Shown here: piece by piece, positions 58,798 to 64,000 of the stretch
Position numbering within the stretch: the stretch's first letter is position 1
How the letters are laid out: every line of letters starts with the position of its first letter
Assembly (NCBI RefSeq): GCF_026967475.1
Contig: NZ_CP114058.1
Coordinates: forward strand, 372,001 to 436,000
Source of the DNA: Rouxiella chamberiensis
GTDB taxonomy: Bacteria > Pseudomonadota > Gammaproteobacteria > Enterobacterales > Enterobacteriaceae
Direction: 5' to 3'
DNA length: 64,000 bases
The notes under the pieces: model-generated
Database searches by the model: none
Seen by the model: the letters and a program-made list of their open reading frames with translations, nothing else
What the model was told of the DNA's origin: nothing
Translations under genes and position numbers: made by a program

Positions 58798-60959
58798 TCA
58801 GGATTCGACGGCAAGCGCCGCGTCGGCCTGTGCAGACTGAATCGCCGTCAGCGCAACGGTATAGACGATATCGTCAACCAGCGCACCGCGCGACAGGTCA
58901 TTTACCGGTTTGCGCATCCCCTGCAACATAGGGCCGATGGAAACCAGGTCCGCCGAACGCTGTACCGCCTTGTAGGTGGTGTTACCGGTGTTTAAATCCG
59001 GGAAGATAAACACGGTTGCCTGTCCGGCGACCGGCGAATTTGGCGCTTTCGATTTCGCCACGTCCGCCATGATTGCCGCATCGTACTGCAACGGACCATC
59101 GATGATGAGATCCGGGCGTTTTTCCTGCGCCAGACGCGTGGCTTCGCGCACTTTCTCGACGTCGCTACCTGCACCGGACGTGCCGGTGGAGTAGGAGATC
59201 ATTGCAACGCGCGGCTCGATGCCGAACGCGGCGGCAGAATCCGCCGACTGAATGGCGATCTCCGAAAGCTGCTCGGCGGTCGGATCCGGGTTGATCGCGC
59301 AGTCGCCATACACCAGCACCTGATCCGGCAGCAGCATGAAGAACACGGACGAAACCAGCGAGCTGCCCGGTGCCGTTTTGATAAGCTGCAACGGCGGTCG
59401 AATGGTGTTGGCGGTCGTATGGACCGCGCCGGAGACCAGTCCGTCGACTTCGCCCTGCTCGAGCATCAAGGTACCAAGCACTACGTTGTCTTCCAGCTGT
59501 TCGCGCGCGACCACTTCGGTCATGCCTTTGCTTTTACGCAATTCAACCAGACGCGCCACATAGGCTTCACGCGCGACCTCGGGGTCGACAATCTGAATGC
59601 CTGCGCCCAGTTCGATACCCTGCGCGGCCGCGACACGTTTGATTTCGTCGGGATTACCCAGCAGCACGCATTCTGCAATGCCGCGTTCGGCGCACAGTGA
59701 AGCGGCCTTGACGGTACGCGGCTCGTCGCCTTCCGGCAGAACGATACGTTTACCGGCCTGACGCGCCAGTTCAGTCAACTGGTAGCGGAAGGCTGGCGGT
59801 GACAGGCGATGCGAACGTTCGGAATGGGCGCTCAGCGAGTCAATCCAGTCGGCGTTGATATGAGAGGAGACATAGTTTTGCAGCTTTTCGACACGCTGAT
59901 GGTCATCGGCAGGCACTTCGAGGTTGAAACTTTGCAGATTCAGCGACGTCTGCCAGGTATTGGTATCGACCATAAACACCGGCAACCCGGTTTCGAAAGC
60001 ACGGGCGCACAGAGCCTGAACACGTTCATCCACCGGATAGCCGCCGGTCAGAAGCAGCGCGCCCAGTTCGATGCCGTTCATTGCGGCCAGACAGGCGGCG
60101 ACCAGCACGTCGGGGCGATCGGCGGAGGTGACCAGCAGCGAACCCGGGCGGAACAGCGACAGCATGTTCGGAATGCTGCGCGCGCAGAAAGTCACCGATT
60201 TCACGCGGCGGGTCTGGATATCGCCTTCGTTGATGATGCGCGCATTCAGGTGCTTCGCCATGTCGATGGCGCGCACGGCAATCATGTCGAAACTCCACGG
60301 AATGCAGGCCAGCACCGGCATCGGACTGACGGCGACCAGCTGCTCGATATCGACCTGCGAGAAGTTTGCCTTGTCGGAGTCGTCGAAGATTTCGGACAGA
60401 TCGGGGCGGGTGCGGCCCTCATCGTCCACCGGCGCATTCACCTTGTTGACGATGACACCGGTAATGTTCTTGTTTTTGCTGCCGCCAAATACGCTGCGTG
60501 CCAGCTCGATGCGGTCTTTGAGCTGTTCGGCGGTATCGTTGCCCTGACCGATAACAAAGACAATCTCGGCGTTCAGGGTTTTGGCGATTTCATAGTTCAA
60601 GGCGCTGGCGAACTGATGGGTGCGGGTCGAAACCAGACCTTCCACCAGCACCACTTCGGCGTTTTTGGTGTTGGCATGGTAGTTGGCGACTATCTCTTCC
60701 ATCAGCACGTCTTGCTGGTTCGAACTCAGCAGACTCTGAACGTGTTTCATTTTCAGCGGTTCGGCCGCGGTGATATTGGAGTTGGCACGAATGATAGTGG
60801 TGGTCTGGTCGGGCGCATCGCCCCCGTGCGCGGCTGGGAAACCGGCTTGAACACACTCAGGCTCACGCCTTTTTGCTCGATGGCGCGAATAACGCCCAGG
60901 CTGACGCTGGTCAGACCGACGCTACTGCCAATAGGAACCAACATGATTGTACGAGACAC
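58798..60959 (-). CDS. pta: Phosphate acetyltransferase Pta, one apparent frameshift
   Basis: Pta interconverts acetyl-CoA and acetyl phosphate in acetate overflow and fermentation. The protein begins (GTG 60959) [25 protein letters not shown], with an N-terminal P-loop-like domain, a DRTGG domain and the C-terminal catalytic domain ([30 protein letters not shown] ... [16 protein letters not shown]). The frame breaks at the C5 run 60821-60825 (plus strand; one base missing); correction gives [19 protein letters not shown], as in E. coli. Length is about 720 residues against 714. It is co-transcribed after ackA. Confidence 0.94.
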
Positions 60960-61069
60960 GGCAAACCTCTTTGACAATTTCCAGGCAGCGGTCTGCTGTA
61001 ATGCATGGCAACGCCTGCCTGCGGTGAAAATAACACTGCCAGCAAGGGCTGGCAGTGAGGAACATGGTA

Positions 61070-62272
61070 TCAGGCGGTGAGTCGCGCGGCGTCCTGCGCA
61101 ATCACCAGCTCTTCGTTGGTCGGAATAACCAGTGCCTTACGGGTGCCTTCTTTCCCAATCTCGCCCGTTTTACCAAAGCGCGCGGCCAGATTGCGTTCGC
61201 TGTCCACTTCAAAGCCCAGCAGGCCGAGCTTGTTGAGGGTCAGTTCACGCACCTGCGAGGAGTTTTCCCCAATGCCGCCGGTGAAGACTACCGCGTCAAG
61301 GCGGCCTTCCATCAGCGACGTGTAGGCACCGATATATTTCGCCAGTCGGTGACAGAAGACGTCCATCGCACGTTTGGCGTTGGCTTCTTTTTCATAGTTG
61401 TCTTCGACATAACGGCAATCGCTGGTGACCTGGGTCAGGCCGAGCAGGCCGGATTCCTTGGTCAGCATGGTATTGATCTGGTCAACGCTCATGCCGAGCG
61501 AGTCATGAAGATGGAAAATGATGGCAGGGTCGATGTCGCCGCTGCGCGTGCCCATCACCAGCCCTTCGAGCGGGGTCAGACCCATCGAGGTATCGACACA
61601 CTTGCCGTTGCGAATCGCACTGACGGAGCCGCCGTTGCCTAGATGACAGGTGATGAGATTCACCTCATCAACCGGTTTACCCAGAATTCTGGCGGCTTCC
61701 TGCGTCACGTAGAAATGGCTGGTACCGTGAGCGCCATAACGGCGAATGTGGTGATCCTGATATAATTTGTAGGGCAGGGCATAGAGGTAAGACTCTTCCG
61801 GCATGGTCTGATGGAACGCGGTGTCGAACACGGCAACGTTCTTGTCGGCCAGTTTCGGGAAGGATTTCAGGGCTTCATCGATACCAATAAGATGGGCAGG
61901 GTTGTGCAGCGGTGCAAACGGGATGGAATCTTTGATACCCTGCAACACGTCGGCGTCAATGATGGCTGACTGCGTCAGCTTCTCGCCGCCGTGAACGATG
62001 CGATGCCCGATAGCGACAAGATTGGCAGATAGTTCTGGCTTTTCGGCGAAAATAGTATTAACGATGTACTTCAGTGCTTCACTGTGGGCCGCACCTGCGC
62101 CCAGAGCAGCTTCATGTTTGCTGCCATCCAGTTTCCATTTGATGCGCGCTTCGGGAAGATGGAAGCATTCGGCCAGACCTGAAATATGTTCTTCGCCGTT
62201 GACGGCGTCGATGATGGCGAACTTGAGCGAAGAGCTGCCACAGTTAAGAACCAGAACTAACTTACTTGACAT
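61070..62272 (-). CDS. ackA: Acetate kinase AckA
   Basis: AckA converts acetyl phosphate and ADP to acetate and ATP. The 400 residues begin [21 protein letters not shown], the acetokinase signature 1, and contain [14 protein letters not shown] (signature 2), [10 protein letters not shown] and the nucleotide-binding [11 protein letters not shown]. Length equals E. coli AckA. pta follows 110 bp downstream on the same strand. An FNR-like site lies about 100 bp upstream. Confidence 0.97.
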   Translation of the reverse strand: MSSKLVLVLNCGSSSLKFAIIDAVNGEEHISGLAECFHLPEARIKWKLDGSKHEAALGAGAAHSEALKYIVNTIFAEKPELSANLVAIGHRIVHGGEKLTQSAIIDADVLQGIKDSIPFAPLHNPAHLIGIDEALKSFPKLADKNVAVFDTAFHQTMPEESYLYALPYKLYQDHHIRRYGAHGTSHFYVTQEAARILGKPVDEVNLITCHLGNGGSVSAIRNGKCVDTSMGLTPLEGLVMGTRSGDIDPAIIFHLHDSLGMSVDQINTMLTKESGLLGLTQVTSDCRYVEDNYEKEANAKRAMDVFCHRLAKYIGAYTSLMEGRLDAVVFTGGIGENSSQVRELTLNKLGLLGFEVDSERNLAARFGKTGEIGKEGTRKALVIPTNEELVIAQDAARLTA

Positions 62273-62373
62273 GGAAGTACCTATTTATTGTGTTGGTGCC
62301 GTTAAGTAACAATACACATGGTTAATCAATTAGCAGAATCACATAAGCGTAGCGCATTATGGAAGCGGCAATT

Positions 62374-62387
62374 ATGATTAACATCAT
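62374..62387. promoter_or_regulatory. FNR-like site upstream of ackA
   Basis: ATGATTAACATCAT keeps the TGAT-N4-ATCA core of the FNR consensus TTGAT-N4-ATCAA. Position and gene function (anaerobic acetate formation) fit. The remainder of the 437-bp ackA-yfbV gap is AT-rich, with no other clear element. Confidence 0.55.
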
Positions 62388-62709
62388 ACCGAAACCAGGT
62401 AATGGCAGGGTCTACTCATCATCGTTTAGCAGGCTGCCGACCCGATTTGACGTCATCCGGTAACTTGTTTGATTAAGTTACTGCCGATTCGTTCAATCGC
62501 TACAGCCTGTTTTCCCCGCGATGTTAAAAAGAGTAAAATGCGGTAAAGCCAGTTGTATTAATAAGGTTATTTCGCTATCCATTTAAGTGCCCCAGAGGCC
62601 CGGCTAGAATACCGACAGGTTTTGATAAAAACAAAATATATTTATGAGTGATAAAATATATTTTCAGTTTTACAAATTATTTTTAAAATTTAAGATGTTG
62701 AGGTGCACC

Positions 62710-63165
62710 ATGACGAGCAAACCATCGGGTTCAGTCGGTTGGTTTCAGATTTTTCAGCGCGGGCAGCACTATATGAAAACGTGGCCATCGGACAAACGCC
62801 TTGCGCCGGTGTTCCCTGAAAATCGTATCGCTACCGCAACACGCTTCGGCGTGCGCTTTATGCCGCCGCTGGCCGTGTTCACGCTGGCCTGGCAGATTGC
62901 GCTGGGTGGACAACTCGGTCCGGCCGTCGCGACGTCGATTTTCGCCTGTAGCCTGCCAATGCAGGGACTATGGTGGCTGGGCCGTCGTTCGGTTACACCA
63001 CTGCCGCCTACATTGCTGGGATGGTTCCATGAAGTGCGTCATAAGCTTGTGGAATCGGGACAGGCGCTGGCACCTATCGAAGGCGCGCCGACCTACCAGT
63101 CTCTCGCCGAAGTCCTGAAACGGGCGTTCAAACAGCTCGACAAGACCTTCCTCGACGACCTGTAG
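62710..63165 (+). CDS. yfbV: YfbV, UPF0208 membrane protein
   Basis: This 151-residue inner-membrane protein of the UPF0208 family is linked in E. coli to chromosome Ter macrodomain insulation. Conserved blocks are [72 protein letters not shown] and the identical ending [18 protein letters not shown] 62710 with GAGGTG upstream is chosen; the frame is open 66 bp further without homology. Confidence 0.93.
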   Translation: MTSKPSGSVGWFQIFQRGQHYMKTWPSDKRLAPVFPENRIATATRFGVRFMPPLAVFTLAWQIALGGQLGPAVATSIFACSLPMQGLWWLGRRSVTPLPPTLLGWFHEVRHKLVESGQALAPIEGAPTYQSLAEVLKRAFKQLDKTFLDDL

Positions 63166-63168
63166 GCA

Positions 63169-63194
63169 CACTTCCTCCCGATGCGGAGGAAGTG
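63169..63194. terminator. Hairpin between yfbV and yfbR
   Basis: CACTTCCTCC and GGAGGAAGTG form a perfect 10-bp stem around six bases between convergent genes. It has no T-run, so termination may depend on other factors. Confidence 0.5.
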
Positions 63195-63231
63195 ACATAG
63201 CCTTGTTGACGGATTTGGCGGGAATAACGGG

Positions 63232-63831
63232 TTACAGCGGCGATTCCTGACTGATTTCATCCAGTGACAGGCTAAAGCTCGGGATAAACACGGCCATGAA
63301 ATAGTCCATCTCCGGACTCTGTCTTTCGGCGAGCGTGCGCTCCAGGCGCGTTTTCGCCATGGTAAATTCGCTGTTGCCCGCCGACAACTCTTCCAGGCAC
63401 TTTAGATAGGCGCAAAGCGCATCGGCCTGCTTGACCGTTTTCTTTTCGTCATCGCTGAAATGATGTTCGTCAATCAGCGAACGGTAGTCGTCCTGAAACT
63501 CCTCCGGCAGCATCTCAATCAGCTTTTGCTGGGCAATCTGCTCGATTTTTTTGTATTCATGGGCAATCTGCGGATTGTAATACTTGATGGGCGTTGGCAT
63601 ATCGCCGGTCAGCACTTCGCTGGCATCGTGGTACATCGCCAGCAGCGCGACGCGTTCGGCATTCAGGTTGCCATCAAACTTGCGATTTTTGATGAGGGCG
63701 AGGGCATGGGCCACAAAGGCCACCTGCAAACTGTGTTCGGAGACATTTTCGGTGCGCACATTGCGCATGAGAGGCCAGCGACCAATAAGCTTGAGGCGCG
63801 ATAAATGGGCAAAAAAGTGACTTTGGCTCAT
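63232..63831 (-). CDS. yfbR: 5'-deoxynucleotidase YfbR
   Basis: YfbR is an HD-domain phosphohydrolase that removes phosphate from deoxynucleoside 5'-monophosphates. The 199 residues begin [38 protein letters not shown], with the first metal-binding His, then the HD pair in [22 protein letters not shown] and the last Asp in [16 protein letters not shown] 63831 matches the E. coli start; the frame is open 18 codons upstream without homology. It is convergent with yfbV. The following 169 bp to the window end hold nothing I recognise. Confidence 0.95.
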   Translation of the reverse strand: MSQSHFFAHLSRLKLIGRWPLMRNVRTENVSEHSLQVAFVAHALALIKNRKFDGNLNAERVALLAMYHDASEVLTGDMPTPIKYYNPQIAHEYKKIEQIAQQKLIEMLPEEFQDDYRSLIDEHHFSDDEKKTVKQADALCAYLKCLEELSAGNSEFTMAKTRLERTLAERQSPEMDYFMAVFIPSFSLSLDEISQESPL

Positions 63832-64000
63832 GGGACTCTCTCTTGTAGCTTTAAACAGAGTCCCATTCTGGCACATGCCCCTCATCTTTCAAGCTACAGA
63901 TGCACGGGGATTCGCGCCTATTCCCCTGCCGAACCCGGGCAGCAAGGGAAAATAGGGCGATGTGAAGCGTTCGTGTAGCCTGAAAAAGGGAGTTTTACTG

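Noticed and set aside
59809..61080. A 423-codon open frame on the plus strand across pta and ackA
   Set aside because: It is antisense to two strongly conserved enzymes, has low-complexity Gly/Arg/His-rich composition and matches no family; it is a shadow of codon bias.

Overview
The window is a chromosomal segment from a Gram-negative bacterium of the order Enterobacterales. The gene order fadL-yfcZ-fadI-fadJ-sixA-smrB-prmB-aroC-mepA-epmC-yfcL-mnmC-fabB ... flk ... pdxB-usg-truA-dedA-accD-folC-dedD-cvpA-purF-ubiX-hisJ-hisQ-hisM-hisP ... yfcH-yfcG-yfcD ... pta-ackA-yfbV-yfbR follows the Escherichia coli 51-52 min region as I know it, read in the opposite orientation. Protein divergence from E. 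coli, the accessory genes and the style of the intergenic repeats suggest a Yersiniaceae-type genus (Serratia, Rahnella, Ewingella or Rouxiella relatives). That placement is inference, not proof.

Layout. Positions 1-7471 hold the 3' part of one very large, relatively AT-rich toxin-like gene that begins before the window. It reads as a chain of effector-like modules: a hydrophobic segment, a degenerate Fic-like motif, a kinase-like segment, a YopT/C58-like Cys-His-Asp segment, a Pasteurella-toxin/SseI-like Cys-His-Asp segment and a C-terminal part that may be an ADP-ribosyltransferase fold. Positions 7523-13373 carry the fatty-acid uptake and anaerobic beta-oxidation genes fadL, yfcZ and fadIJ, with three FadR-like operators. 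Positions 13677-22558 are conserved housekeeping genes ending in fabB, which has adjacent FadR and FabR sites. An accessory block at 22731-31412 holds a Met-rich DUF2946-like protein, a PepSY protein with a Met/His-rich loop, a YbiR-like transporter, a MocR regulator divergent from a rhodanese, flk (core), an EamA exporter and an AraC regulator. Positions 31503-45336 are core genes: pdxB-usg-truA-dedA-accD-folC-dedD, the PurR-controlled cvpA-purF, ubiX, and the histidine/lysine/arginine/ornithine ABC transporter behind a probable sigma-54/NtrC promoter. Three 124-bp-period tandem repeats follow. Positions 45712-52969 hold a polyol-catabolic set (FGGY kinase, zinc dehydrogenase, polyol permease), pepT and an orphan DppA-like binding protein. 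Positions 53055-63831 carry yfcH, yfcG, yfcD, a LacI-PTS module with twin operators and a CRP-like site, then pta-ackA, yfbV and yfbR.

A striking property of the whole window is that many genes change reading frame by a single base, usually inside a homopolymer. The affected genes are the toxin gene (three times), fadJ (twice), prmB, mnmC, ybiR-like, the FGGY kinase, the polyol dehydrogenase, the polyol permease, yfcH (twice), the PTS EIIC gene and pta. Both flanks stay well conserved in every case, and many of the genes are core functions. Residual sequencing or assembly indels therefore explain the pattern better than mass gene decay. I annotate these genes as full-length loci and give the position of each shift.

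No rRNA, tRNA, insertion sequence, integrase, attachment site or CRISPR array was recognised. The bases after the yfbR start (63832-64000) contain nothing I can name.
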